DNA of 32,828 bases from Clostridium sp. UBA4108 (GCA_002381695.1 DFXM01000044.1:1-32828), one strand, 5' to 3'; positions 23,958 to 32,757 are shown, numbered from the stretch's first letter. The notes: generated by a model not told the origin, from the letters alone. Program-made: numbers and translations.

Positions 23958-24404
23958 TTAATTTTTACTTTTGACTTCTATTTTTCCCATTGCTTCTTTT
24001 AATGCATGCCAAGATAAAACTGCACATTTTACTCTCGCAGGCATGTTTGAAATATTCTTAAAAGCCATAGCATCTTCTAATGCATATAATTCTTCATCAT
24101 CTTTTATTTCTCTTTTAATCATTCCAATAAAAGTTTCAGTTAGATTTAAGGCTTCTTTTATAGTTTTTCCTTTAATTAAATCTATCATTATTGATGTAGA
24201 TGCCTGTGATATAGCGCAACCTTGTCCTGTAAAAGCTAAATCTTCAATAACATCATTGTTTACTTTGAGCTCTAAGGTTATTTCATCTCCACAGCTCGGA
24301 TTATGCCCTTTTTCTTTAATATCTGGACTTTCCAATGTTCTTTTATTGTGCTTTGATGTACTATGCTCCATAATTAATTCTGTATATATTGAATTTAAAT
24401 CCAT
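23958..24404 (-). CDS. sufU: SufU Fe-S cluster assembly sulfurtransferase
   Basis: The product is 148 residues from MDLNSIY. The ATG at 24404 has a strong GGAGGTGAT site, so the ATG at 24419 is rejected. SufU landmarks are present: C38 and D40 in NPSCGD, C63 in GQGCAIS and C127 in RVKCAVLSW, the zinc ligands and sulfur-accepting cysteine of the family. SufU has the SufU-type insertion between the second and third cysteines (about residues 80-118) that distinguishes it from IscU. It takes persulfide sulfur from SufS and passes it to SufBCD. Last gene of sufCBDSU; the SufS stop lies within its ribosome site. Confidence 0.93.
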   Translation of the reverse strand: MDLNSIYTELIMEHSTSKHNKRTLESPDIKEKGHNPSCGDEITLELKVNNDVIEDLAFTGQGCAISQASTSIMIDLIKGKTIKEALNLTETFIGMIKREIKDDEELYALEDAMAFKNISNMPARVKCAVLSWHALKEAMGKIEVKSKN

Positions 24405-24409
24405 GCTAA

Positions 24410-25639
24410 TCACCTCCACTTTAAAAACATTTTATATGTTTTTTTAGTTGCATCAATTAATTTATCTACATCTTCTTTATTATTATATAAATAGAAACTA
24501 GCCCGGCAGGTTGCATTAATACCCATATATCTCATTAGAGGCTGAGCACAATGGTTACCTGATCTTATAGCTACTCCAAAGGTATCAAAAACTGAAGCAA
24601 CATCATGAGGATGAACCCCTTCTATATTAAAAGAAATTACTCCACCTCTATGATCTATATCCTTAGGTCCATATATTTTTACGTAAGGCAATTCCTTTAA
24701 CTTATCTACAGCATATGCCAAAAGTTCTTTTTCTATTTTTTCAATCTTATCTAGGCCTATTTTCTCTAAATAATCAATAGCTGCTCCAAGTCCTACAGCT
24801 CCTTCTACATTTTGAGTTCCACCTTCAAATTTAGATGGTAATTCTGCAAAAGTTGCACTTTGTTCATAAACATATTCAATCATGTCTCCTCCTACTATAT
24901 ATGGAGGCATGCTTTCTAATAATTCTTTCTTACCATATACTACTCCTATTCCCATTGGACCTAAAAGTTTATGTCCAGAAAAAACTAAGAAATCTGCATC
25001 TAGATCTCTTACACTTACCCTCATATGAGGTACACTTTGACAGCCATCTACAATAACTTTTGCACCTTTAGAATGAGCATAATTTATAATTTCTTTTACT
25101 GGATTTATTGTACCAAGTGCATTTGAAACATGAGTTATGCTGACTAATTTAGTTTTTTCAGTTATTTTGCTTTTGATTTCTTCAGGTGGAATTTCACCAT
25201 TTTCATCTACATACATGTATTTTAAAATAGCTTTTCTTACTCTTGCTACAATTTGCCAGGGAATGAGATTTGAATGATGTTCTGCAATTGAAATGACAAT
25301 CTCATCACCTTCATTTATATTCTTCATGCCATAGGATGTTGCAAGAAGATTTAAACCTTCAGTTGCATTTTTTGTAAAAATAATTTCCTGTGAAAATTCT
25401 GCATCTATAAAGTTTCTTACCTTTTCTCTTGCATCATCATATGCTTGTGTTGCGTCTATGCTGAGTTTATATGCCCCTCTATGAGGATTAGCATTATTAA
25501 CTTTATAATAATTTTCAATGTCTTTCAAAACTTGAATTGGCTTTTGAGTTGTTGCTGCACTATCTAAATAAACTACTCTTTTCCCATCTTCATCAGCTTT
25601 TAAAACAGGAAAATCTTCTAAGAAATTTATCTTATTCAT
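24410..25639 (-). CDS. sufS: SufS cysteine desulfurase
   Basis: A 409-residue PLP enzyme that releases sulfur from cysteine for Fe-S cluster assembly. The PLP lysine is K224 in SGHKLLGPMGIGVVYG, a cofactor-binding segment is TEGLNLLA with the AEHHSNLIPWQ motif, and the persulfide Cys is C364 in RSGNHCAQPLMR. RGGVISFN before the Cys loop fits group II (SufS/CsdA) enzymes. The start overlaps the sufD end by 8 nt. Complete and of normal length. Confidence 0.95.
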   Translation of the reverse strand: MNKINFLEDFPVLKADEDGKRVVYLDSAATTQKPIQVLKDIENYYKVNNANPHRGAYKLSIDATQAYDDAREKVRNFIDAEFSQEIIFTKNATEGLNLLATSYGMKNINEGDEIVISIAEHHSNLIPWQIVARVRKAILKYMYVDENGEIPPEEIKSKITEKTKLVSITHVSNALGTINPVKEIINYAHSKGAKVIVDGCQSVPHMRVSVRDLDADFLVFSGHKLLGPMGIGVVYGKKELLESMPPYIVGGDMIEYVYEQSATFAELPSKFEGGTQNVEGAVGLGAAIDYLEKIGLDKIEKIEKELLAYAVDKLKELPYVKIYGPKDIDHRGGVISFNIEGVHPHDVASVFDTFGVAIRSGNHCAQPLMRYMGINATCRASFYLYNNKEDVDKLIDATKKTYKMFLKWR

Positions 25640-26741
25640 TTTTTAATCTCCTGTTTACCAGCTCTAATATTTCTTCTATAATTTCTGTATTATTAATACC
25701 GTCTATAATTGGATTAAATGCAGCTCTTACAATTATAATTTTTGCTTCATCATAACTTAGCCCTCTAGACATTAAATAAAACAATTTATTTTCATCTATT
25801 CTTCCTGAAGAAGCTGAATGTTCTCCTGAAACATCATCTTCGCCACATAATAGTATTGGCATTGCTTTTGCTCTAGCATCCTTAGAAAGCAGCATACAAT
25901 ATTCATCTTCTGCTCCAACACTTTTTGCTGCACCTCTTTTAAAATCTAGTGTTCCTTTAAAGGTTTTTCTAGCTTTATCCTGAAGTGCTCCCTTAACATT
26001 TATGTTTGATTTGCTGCCTTTACCTTTATGTGTAATAACATAATTAATATCTATAAGCTTATTTTTGTTACCTAAATATATAGAATTTATATCAGAAGAA
26101 GATTTTTCTCCTATTAAATCTCCATGATAATTATAAATACTATATTTCCCACCAAGATCTACAGATATGAAATTAACTTTTCCTCCATCTTTGATATCTG
26201 AAACATTAGAATCAAAGTGTATTATATTATCATTTAATAAATTTATCTTTACAAGTTTAATTTCACTGTTTTTCTTTGAATATATAGTGCAAATACCATT
26301 GTGATATCCCTTTGAATCATCTAAAGCTTTATATTTTACTATAATAGTTGCTTTTGAATTTTCTTCACCAACTATTATTAAATTATCAATTAATGTTCTA
26401 TTATCTTTATCAAAATCAAATTCTATAATTATTGGCTTGTCTTCATCTACATATTTTCCTATAGTTATCAAATATCCTTCATTGAAATTTTCCTTACCTT
26501 GACTAACTAAATCTTCACTAGCTCCATATATAAATTTCTTATGAAAAGGTAATATTTTATCATTTTCAAGCTTTCGAATATCAATCCCATCAACATCACT
26601 GGTAATTTTAATATTACTAAATTCTTTAATTTCTTCAATGTCTAAATTTCCAAGACTTATATCATTAATATTAAGCCAATTTTTTGTTCTTACTGGAGTT
26701 TTATTTAAGTTATTAAATTGTATAGAATTCATTAATTTCAC
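25632..26741 (-). CDS. sufD: SufD Fe-S scaffold subunit
   Basis: A 369-residue SufB/SufD-type protein placed between sufB and sufS. The C-terminal core matches the family: KGALQDKARKTFKGTLDFKRGA, DEYCMLLSKDARAKAMPIL, then SGEHSASSGRIDENKLFYLMSRGLSYDEAKIIIVRAAF. The histidine of GEHSASSGRID is the conserved SufD residue at the SufB-SufD interface. The N-terminal half is divergent, as is normal for SufD. It forms the SufBC2D complex. It begins directly after the sufB stop. Confidence 0.93.
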   Translation of the reverse strand: MKLMNSIQFNNLNKTPVRTKNWLNINDISLGNLDIEEIKEFSNIKITSDVDGIDIRKLENDKILPFHKKFIYGASEDLVSQGKENFNEGYLITIGKYVDEDKPIIIEFDFDKDNRTLIDNLIIVGEENSKATIIVKYKALDDSKGYHNGICTIYSKKNSEIKLVKINLLNDNIIHFDSNVSDIKDGGKVNFISVDLGGKYSIYNYHGDLIGEKSSSDINSIYLGNKNKLIDINYVITHKGKGSKSNINVKGALQDKARKTFKGTLDFKRGAAKSVGAEDEYCMLLSKDARAKAMPILLCGEDDVSGEHSASSGRIDENKLFYLMSRGLSYDEAKIIIVRAAFNPIIDGINNTEIIEEILELVNRRLKNE

Positions 26742-28151
26742 CTACCCTATGCTTCCTTCTAGCTCCAAGTTTATTAGATTATTCATTTCTACTGCATATT
26801 CCAATGGTAACTCCTTTGATATTGGTTCTACGAAGCCTCTTACTATCATTGATTTTGCTTCTTCCTCACTTATACCTCTAGTCATTAGATAAAAAATAGA
26901 CTCATCGCTTATCTTACCAATTTTAGCTTCATGTCCAATTTCAACATCATCATTTAATAAATCTATAACCGGGATAGTATCAGATTTGGATTTATTATCT
27001 AACATTAATGATTCACATGAAACCATAGACTTTGAATTGTAGGCATTATCATTTACTTTTAATACGCCTCTGTAAGTAGCCTTTCCTCCATTTCTAGAAA
27101 TAGACTTTGAATTTATTGTAGATGAAGTATTAGGTGCAGCATGTATTACCTTTGCCCCTGTATCTAGATTTTGTCCTTTTCCTGCAAAAGATACTCCTGT
27201 AAATTCAGCTCTGGCACCTTCTCCTTTTAATATACTCATTGGATATAACATTGATATTTGTGATCCAAAAGAACCTGATACCCATTCAATAGTTCCATTT
27301 TTTTCAACTATTGCTCTTTTAGTATTTAAATTCAACATATTTTTTGACCAATTTTCTATAGTGCTGTATCTAAGGGTTGCTCCTTCTTTAACATAAAGTT
27401 CAACACAGCCTGCATGTAAATTTGTTACGCTGTATTTAGGTGCTGAACAGCCTTCAATAAAATGAAGCCTTGCTCCTTCATCTACTATTATTAATGTATG
27501 TTCAAATTGTCCTGCACCAGGAGAATTTAATCTGAAATATGATTGAAGTGGTATATCTACATTAACGCCTTTAGGCACATACACAAATGATCCTCCTGAC
27601 CAAACTGCTCCATGAAGTGCCACGAATTTATGATCATTTGGTGTAACAAATTTCATGAAATATTCTTTAACTAGATCTTCATGTTCTCTAAGTGCAGTTT
27701 CCATATCTGTATAAATAACCCCTTGTTTTACTAAATCTTCTTTTATACTATGGTAAACTACTTCTGAATCATATTGGGCTCCAACTCCTGCAAGTGATTT
27801 TTTTTCTGCTTCTGGAATTCCTAAAAGATCAAAAGTTTTCTTTATATCCTCAGGAACTTCATTCCAAGAACCTACTAAGTTACTTTTTGGTCGTACATAT
27901 GTTACAATGTTATCCATGTCAAGACCTTCTAAAGATGGCCCCCATGTTGGCATTTTTAACTTATTATATATTTCTAAAGATTTTAATCTAAAATCTCTCA
28001 TCCATTTAACTTCTTTTTTCTCTTCTGAAATAGTTTCTATTATTTCTTTTGTCAATCCCTTTTCAGATTTAAATCTAAAACTATCTTCATTTTTAACATC
28101 ATATATTCCTCTGTCCAGATCATCTACATAAGTTTTCTTCTTATTTTCCAT
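26742..28151 (-). CDS. sufB: SufB Fe-S scaffold subunit
   Basis: A 469-residue protein with the SufB layout: N-terminal helical part, then PKGVNVDIPLQSYFR, beta-helix repeats with FEHTLIIVDEGARLHFIEGCSAP, and the C-terminal SRNGGKATYRGVLKV and EIGHEAKIGKISDESIFYLMTRG. The Cys in GCSAP and the one in SMVSCESLMLDN are conserved SufB cysteines, the latter linked to cluster formation. Length and motifs are normal. It is 15 nt downstream of sufC and directly followed by sufD. Confidence 0.95.
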   Translation of the reverse strand: MENKKKTYVDDLDRGIYDVKNEDSFRFKSEKGLTKEIIETISEEKKEVKWMRDFRLKSLEIYNKLKMPTWGPSLEGLDMDNIVTYVRPKSNLVGSWNEVPEDIKKTFDLLGIPEAEKKSLAGVGAQYDSEVVYHSIKEDLVKQGVIYTDMETALREHEDLVKEYFMKFVTPNDHKFVALHGAVWSGGSFVYVPKGVNVDIPLQSYFRLNSPGAGQFEHTLIIVDEGARLHFIEGCSAPKYSVTNLHAGCVELYVKEGATLRYSTIENWSKNMLNLNTKRAIVEKNGTIEWVSGSFGSQISMLYPMSILKGEGARAEFTGVSFAGKGQNLDTGAKVIHAAPNTSSTINSKSISRNGGKATYRGVLKVNDNAYNSKSMVSCESLMLDNKSKSDTIPVIDLLNDDVEIGHEAKIGKISDESIFYLMTRGISEEEAKSMIVRGFVEPISKELPLEYAVEMNNLINLELEGSIG

Positions 28152-28166
28152 TTAAGTTCACCGCCT

Positions 28167-28919
28167 TTATATAGCTAGATTTTCTTTAAAAGCTTCATAT
28201 CCTTTTTCTTCAATTTCCTTAGCTAAACTTCCATCTCCAGTTTTAACTATTCTTCCATCAATTAAGACATGAACATAATCTGGCTTTAAAATTTCTAATA
28301 TCCTGGTATTATGAGTTATAATCAATACACCATTGTTTTCATTAGAAAACATTTTTATTCCTTTAGATACGATTCTTATAGCATCAACATCTAATCCCGA
28401 ATCAGATTCATCTAATATAGCTAACTTTGGATTTAATGTGAGCATTTGCAATATTTCATTTTTCTTTTTTTCTCCACCTGAGAATCCTACGTTTAAATAT
28501 CTGCTTGCATAGCTCTCATCCATTTTTAGTTCTTTCATATTTTCCTTTAATTCTATATTAAACTTAAAATGTTTTAATATGTTTCCATCACTTGCTCTCT
28601 TTGCATACTTTAAAAAGTTCTCTACAGTTATCCCTGGAATTTCTTCCGGATATTGAAATGATAGAAATAATCCTTTTTTAGCTCTTTCATCAGTTTTCAA
28701 ATCGTTAATATTTTCTCCTTCAAATTCTATATCCCCATGAAGTCTTTTGTATCTTGGATTATTCATCAAAGCATTTGCAAGAGTAGATTTTCCTGCTCCA
28801 TTAGGTCCCATTATTACATGAACTTCACCTTTATTAATTTCAAGATTTAATCCCTTTAATATTTCTTTATCATCTGCTTCTATGCTTAAATCACAAACTT
28901 TTAATAAAATACTATTCAT
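28167..28919 (-). CDS. sufC: SufC ATPase of the SufBCD complex
   Basis: A 250-residue cytoplasmic ABC-type ATPase. Walker A is GPNGAGKST, the signature FSGGEKKKNEI is the SufC-specific variant, and Walker B plus D-loop reads LAILDESDSGLDVDAI, with the family's DESDSGLD phrase. It drives the SufB-SufD scaffold conformational change. First gene of sufCBDSU; the divergent Rrf2 gene starts 257 nt away. The regulatory palindromes lie between. Confidence 0.96.
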   Translation of the reverse strand: MNSILLKVCDLSIEADDKEILKGLNLEINKGEVHVIMGPNGAGKSTLANALMNNPRYKRLHGDIEFEGENINDLKTDERAKKGLFLSFQYPEEIPGITVENFLKYAKRASDGNILKHFKFNIELKENMKELKMDESYASRYLNVGFSGGEKKKNEILQMLTLNPKLAILDESDSGLDVDAIRIVSKGIKMFSNENNGVLIITHNTRILEILKPDYVHVLIDGRIVKTGDGSLAKEIEEKGYEAFKENLAI

Positions 28920-29042
28920 CGCTATTCTCCTATCTATAAATATTTAATATGCTATGTTTTATTTTTTGATAAAAATATTAGCGTACATACCATAAACTTA
29001 TTTTCAACATTATTTATAATTTTCTTTATATGTATAATTTTA

Positions 29043-29065
29043 AAAGTGTATTTTAAATACACTTT
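29043..29065. promoter_or_regulatory. NsrR/IscR-type operator 1 (suf side)
   Basis: A perfect 23-bp palindrome, 11-1-11 in form, with half-site AAAGTGTATTT. Its length, symmetry and AAG...ATTT-N-AAAT...CTT pattern follow the known NsrR box. Its centre is 44 bp from that of operator 2, about four helical turns. Confidence 0.7.
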
Positions 29066-29086
29066 AATGTTATCACATATTTTTTT

Positions 29087-29109
29087 AATGTGCAATGTAA
29101 ATACACATT
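29087..29109. promoter_or_regulatory. NsrR/IscR-type operator 2 (regulator side)
   Basis: An imperfect 23-bp palindrome (8 of 11 positions symmetrical) sharing TAAATACAC with operator 1. It ends 5 nt before the -35 of the Rrf2 gene, so occupancy would affect that promoter. Confidence 0.6.
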
Positions 29110-29113
29110 TTAC

Positions 29114-29141
29114 TTTCAATAATTTTCTTTTTTGGTATAAT
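29114..29141 (+). promoter_or_regulatory. Promoter of the Rrf2 regulator gene
   Basis: TTTCAA (29114-29119), a 16-nt spacer and TATAAT (29136-29141) preceded by TTGG. The start codon is 36 nt beyond. Confidence 0.5.
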
Positions 29142-29176
29142 AGATTATAATGAAACTTTAGAAAGGATGTGGAGAT

Positions 29177-29572
29177 GTGAATTTATCTAAATTTTCAGAT
29201 TATGCTTTTAGAATTTTAATTTATTTGGCCGAAAATCAGGATAAATTATGTACAGTTGAAGAATTAGCATGTAATCTTGAAATATCAGAACACCACTTAA
29301 AAAAAATTGTTCATAGATTAGGTAAAACAGAATATGTCATATCCACCAAAGGAAGGAATGGAGGACTTAAACTCGGAATGAATCCAAAAGATATTAATCT
29401 TGGTAAAATCTTAGTTATTACTGAAGATAGTTTAAATATATCGGAATGTTTTTCTAGTGCAAAGCACTCGTGCACATGTAATTCAAAATGCAAACTAAAA
29501 TTTATTTTAGGAAGTGCTATAGATTCTTTCGTTAATGAAATTAGCCAATACTCCTTACAAGATATTCTGTAA
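29177..29572 (+). CDS. Rrf2 family Fe-S regulator (NsrR/IscR-like)
   Basis: A 131-residue Rrf2 regulator beginning with GTG, with GAAAGGA 9 nt upstream. The winged HTH (about 25-60) reads CTVEELACNLEISEHHLKKIVHRL and STKGRNGGLKLG, the Rrf2 wing. Cysteines C91, C99, C101 and C105 sit where the cluster ligands of this family lie. ECF at 90-92 and C105-KLKFIL followed by SFVNEISQYSLQDI match NsrR more closely than IscR. C99 and C105 align with the other NsrR ligands, and C101 is extra. Divergent from sufC, so it probably controls suf and itself in response to cluster status or nitric oxide (inference). Confidence 0.88.
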   Translation: MNLSKFSDYAFRILIYLAENQDKLCTVEELACNLEISEHHLKKIVHRLGKTEYVISTKGRNGGLKLGMNPKDINLGKILVITEDSLNISECFSSAKHSCTCNSKCKLKFILGSAIDSFVNEISQYSLQDIL

Positions 29573-29604
29573 TATTTTAAAATAGCTATTGGTTGTATTA
29601 TGCT

Positions 29605-29644
29605 TAATTACCTAAGTTTTGTACAAACGAAACTTAGGTAATTA
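29605..29644. repeat. Dispersed palindromic repeat, copy 2
   Basis: Eighteen-base-pair arms (29605-29622, 29627-29644) with loop ACAA; 39 of 40 nt equal copy 1 at 15759-15798. The single change gives a G:T pair. It stands 33 nt after the Rrf2 stop but has no T-run, so it is a poor terminator on its own. Confidence 0.75.
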
Positions 29645-29767
29645 GTAGCAAATTTAAGAAGCCCTCATTAGTCCATCTCTATTATCAATAGAGCACTTCA
29701 CTAGTTTCCACTCCTCTTTCATCAAAACATGTTATATATAAGCTCCCTAAATACAACTCCATGGTAT

Positions 29768-29797
29768 ATAAAAAAGCTAGGCATAATACCTAGCTTT
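29768..29797 (-). terminator. Terminator of the amidohydrolase-regulator operon
   Basis: Nine-base-pair stem AAAGCTAGG (29773-29781) with CCTAGCTTT (29789-29797), followed on the minus strand by TTTTTTATATA. It is 75 nt downstream of the BTAD gene stop. The remaining 29645-29767 shows no gene I can support. Confidence 0.8.
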
Positions 29798-29871
29798 AAT
29801 AAAGCAGCTCAATTATAGTTTTCTATTTCCTTTTACTCACTATGTAAAACAACTATAAACTTAATTAATGC

Positions 29872-31041
29872 TTAAAACTCTATAAATAAATTCTCAATAT
29901 TACTCCTCTTTAGCTGCTCTAATACCTCCAAAGAAATATTGTCCATATTATCCACCTGTTGAATTTTTATATACAGAATGTACTTACTACATATATTCTG
30001 TATCAATTTAATGAAAGCCTTTATAATTCTTACTGGCGGTACCACCACACTTCTATCATAATCAATATTACTGTATGACCCAATATAAGGCATTATGTAC
30101 GCAAGGTCTGCTATCTCATTTTTGCTAAGAGTATCTTCTTCAAAGAAACCATTTTTAATAATTTCATCTATGGTATCCGCAATCCAAAAATATTCAATAG
30201 CTTTAATACCTGAAGTGTTGATCTTAATAGTCTTCATATCTCCAGTGATGTTACTGTATACTCTTGTTTTCTCACTATCTAATTTTTCAGTTTCTAAAGT
30301 ACTATTACTTTTTATTTCATTGTACTTGTTTTGCAGTAATTCTGAAGGATGTATTCCTAAACTGCAAATCAACTTATTACAAAAACTCTTATAAAATTTT
30401 ATTGCACCGCCTCTATTTTCACAACATATATAAAGGGACATCACCTTTAGTGCCAAATTTTCATCATAAGGTTCAATATTTAAAATCTCATTTATGACCT
30501 CTAAACAGGCATCATAATTTTCCTCTTCCTCATATAATTCAGCTAGTTTTCTAAAAACTTTAATTTTACGATTTTCAAAATTATTTCTTTCAAAAATAAT
30601 CATCTCGTTGAACTCATCACAATTATTGAAATAGTGACCCTCAAAAAAATCTCCTGCAAAGGTGATTTTAAGTTCTAGCAACTCTTCTATTGTATAACTT
30701 TTGTTTGAGTCAAAATTAATAGCATTTAAAATGTCGCATCTAAAGTTATATTTAAAGTTGATACCACAATACTCCTTATTAATTCTTAGAAACTGTTCCT
30801 CATTTAAATCAGGTGGGATAATTTTTTTCAAAAGCCATAGATTATATCTTAAATTATATTTCGCTGCTTCTTCATTACTGTCAGGCCAAAGATATGCAAT
30901 TACCTTTTCTCTGCTGATATCCCTGTTTTGCTGCAACATAAGTACCGCTACCAATGCGGCAGTCTTAATTCCCACCTTTTCAGTAATGTCATGGTCTTCA
31001 TATTCAAATTTTAACTTCCCCAAAAAACAAATATTTAACAT
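29872..31041 (-). CDS. BTAD/SARP-like transcriptional regulator
   Basis: The product is 389 residues from MLNICFLGKL. A start 7 codons earlier (31062) has no ribosome site, whereas GGGTGA precedes 31041. The N-terminal winged helix (about 1-90; REKVIAYLWPDSNEEAAKYNLRYNLWLLKK) is OmpR-like, as in SARP proteins. Bacterial transcriptional activator helices follow (about 90-235; FERNNFENRKIKVFRKLAELYEEEENYDACLEVINEIL, then PYDENLALKVMSLYI). The last 120 residues hold a strand YILYIKIQQVDNMD followed by a helix, reminiscent of a Walker B region, but no P-loop is present. It lies 39 nt after the amidohydrolase gene and is likely to regulate it. Confidence 0.72.
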   Translation of the reverse strand: MLNICFLGKLKFEYEDHDITEKVGIKTAALVAVLMLQQNRDISREKVIAYLWPDSNEEAAKYNLRYNLWLLKKIIPPDLNEEQFLRINKEYCGINFKYNFRCDILNAINFDSNKSYTIEELLELKITFAGDFFEGHYFNNCDEFNEMIIFERNNFENRKIKVFRKLAELYEEEENYDACLEVINEILNIEPYDENLALKVMSLYICCENRGGAIKFYKSFCNKLICSLGIHPSELLQNKYNEIKSNSTLETEKLDSEKTRVYSNITGDMKTIKINTSGIKAIEYFWIADTIDEIIKNGFFEEDTLSKNEIADLAYIMPYIGSYSNIDYDRSVVVPPVRIIKAFIKLIQNICSKYILYIKIQQVDNMDNISLEVLEQLKRSNIENLFIEF

Positions 31042-31080
31042 TTTCTTCACCCATGCCCACATTTAATAGTAATTACTAAA

Positions 31081-32625
31081 TCACAACACATTATATAATA
31101 ACTCTCCAGATTTTATGGTGACCAAAACCTTTAGCTTGTGTATATCTTCTGATGGTACAGATAAAATATCCTTATCTAAGATAATAATATCCGCCACCTT
31201 TTCTATTTCTAGTGTGCCTTTTTTATCTTCTTCAAATATAGCATAGGCACCATTGCAGGTAAACATCTTTATTGCCTCATAAATATCTACTTTATGCTCT
31301 TTAACCGGATGATTAACAGCAGAATGAATTCCAAGGATAGGTCGTGGTTCTGTAACATCGCTGTCAGAGCCTCCACATATAACTACACCACTTTCTGTAA
31401 TTTCTCTTAGTGGATTCGTACACATATATTTATCCCCCAGTCTCTGATCATACATTTTCCCCTTACCACCCCAATATGCTTCATAGGATGGCTGCATTGA
31501 AAAAATTATCCCCATTTTACTTGCTCTGAGCATCTGTTCCTTGCTTATCAATTCCGCATGCTCTAGTCTATGCCTAAGTCCTGTAATGCCTGTATGCTGC
31601 AATGCATACTCATGTGCAGTGAGAGCCGCTTCAACCGCTCTATCTCCTAGAGTAAAAAGTGATAATTGCAACTTATTTTTATAACAGTTCAATACAAATT
31701 CGTTTATATCCTCCTGATCCATACAAAGAATTCCATTGGTTCCAGGAGCATCGGCATATTCAAAGGATAATGCTGCTGTTCTTTCACCCAGGGTTCCGTC
31801 AAGATAAATCACCCCACCTATTCGTTTAAGTCCCATGTCCATAATCTTGTCTATATCCATGGTTGGATAGAAGAGTTCCATATCAATAGGAAATTCTTTA
31901 CCATATTTATAAATGAATTCTGCATCATGGTCAATGTCCATTCCGCCGCACATTCTCCCGCCTTCCATAGCATTCAACGTTGTAATCCCATTGGAAAGCA
32001 ATTTATTAATAATATTTAAAACTACATCTTTTCTATACTGGTCATTGACATCCTTCAAGATATTGGAGAACAAAATAGCATTTGCCTGTTTTTTAAAAAT
32101 ACCAGTAGGCATTTGTTTTTCATCAATCTCAAGTCCTGCTGTTGTAAAGGGAATTTTAAAATATAACATGGCGTAAGTATTAAGCATACTCACCTGATAA
32201 TCTGCAGAGTGAAGGGAAACTGGAGCATTACTACAGTACTTATCTAGTATCGTTCTACTTGGGAATTCCTTTTCCTTAAGTTGCTCTACTTCCAAGTGAA
32301 TCCCACGAATGTACTTTCCTGGTGCTTTTATTGCCGCTTCTTTAATCATTTCTCCTATATCATTAAAATCTCTTGCTTTGCTCAAATCAAGACTTGCTAC
32401 ATTTAATGCTGTCAGTACCACATGAAAATGGCTGTCAATAAATCCTGGAAGCACTGTATTTCCATTTGCGTCTATTACTACGGTATTATCATTAACAAAT
32501 TCCTTATACTCAGAGTTTTTCCCCGTAGCAATTATCTTTCCACCCTCAACAGCAATCCAATCTAAAACCTCATTATTTCTCATTACCATACATTTTCCGT
32601 TTTTAATTAATATATCTGCACACAT
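31081..32625 (-). CDS. YtcJ-type metal-dependent amidohydrolase
   Basis: A 514-residue amidohydrolase-3 family enzyme. A short beta domain (1-60) is followed by PGFIDSHFHV with the metal ligands H66 and H68. Further ligands are in the RHRLEHAE segment, and the final Asp is in CGGSDSDVTEPRPILGIHSAVN, with the YtcJ phrase YLDGTLGERTAALS in between. The C-terminal beta part returns (GTLEIEKVADIIILDKDI). Members hydrolyse amide or formamide bonds in amines and cyclic compounds; the substrate is unknown. Cytoplasmic, no signal. GAGGAGTAAATAT precedes the ATG. First gene of an operon with the BTAD regulator. Confidence 0.85.
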   Translation of the reverse strand: MCADILIKNGKCMVMRNNEVLDWIAVEGGKIIATGKNSEYKEFVNDNTVVIDANGNTVLPGFIDSHFHVVLTALNVASLDLSKARDFNDIGEMIKEAAIKAPGKYIRGIHLEVEQLKEKEFPSRTILDKYCSNAPVSLHSADYQVSMLNTYAMLYFKIPFTTAGLEIDEKQMPTGIFKKQANAILFSNILKDVNDQYRKDVVLNIINKLLSNGITTLNAMEGGRMCGGMDIDHDAEFIYKYGKEFPIDMELFYPTMDIDKIMDMGLKRIGGVIYLDGTLGERTAALSFEYADAPGTNGILCMDQEDINEFVLNCYKNKLQLSLFTLGDRAVEAALTAHEYALQHTGITGLRHRLEHAELISKEQMLRASKMGIIFSMQPSYEAYWGGKGKMYDQRLGDKYMCTNPLREITESGVVICGGSDSDVTEPRPILGIHSAVNHPVKEHKVDIYEAIKMFTCNGAYAIFEEDKKGTLEIEKVADIIILDKDILSVPSEDIHKLKVLVTIKSGELLYNVL

Positions 32626-32657
32626 ATATTTACTCCTCAGATAGTCTATTTACGTCC

Positions 32658-32687
32658 TTTATATTTAATGCCTTATGACAATGTCAA
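32658..32687 (-). promoter_or_regulatory. Promoter of the amidohydrolase operon
   Basis: On the minus strand TTGACA (32687-32682), an 18-nt spacer and TATAAA (32663-32658). The -35 overlaps the dyad TGACAATGTCA, a possible operator. The transcript leader would be about 25 nt. Confidence 0.6.
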
Positions 32688-32714
32688 TTAATATATAAAT
32701 CTCATTATAACATT

Positions 32715-32757
32715 AAAATGACCCAACTGAAGTTACTTAATGAGCCATTTTTTTTTT
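32715..32757 (+). terminator. Orphan terminator-like hairpin near the window end
   Basis: Arms AAAATGACCCA (32715-32725) and TGAGCCATTTT with two mismatches, followed by a run of about ten T on the plus strand. No plus-strand gene precedes it within 3 kb, so either it belongs to an untracked RNA or the fold is fortuitous. Confidence 0.4.

Noticed and set aside
23971..24447. 158-codon plus-strand frame opposite sufU
   Set aside because: It is fully antisense to sufU and the sufS end, both of which have clear family motifs. It is low-complexity hydrophobic with no ribosome site.
29650..29735. Short minus-strand frame (about 22 codons, MKEEWKLVKCSIDNRDG)
   Set aside because: No ribosome site, lies beyond the operon terminator at 29768-29797, no recognisable similarity.
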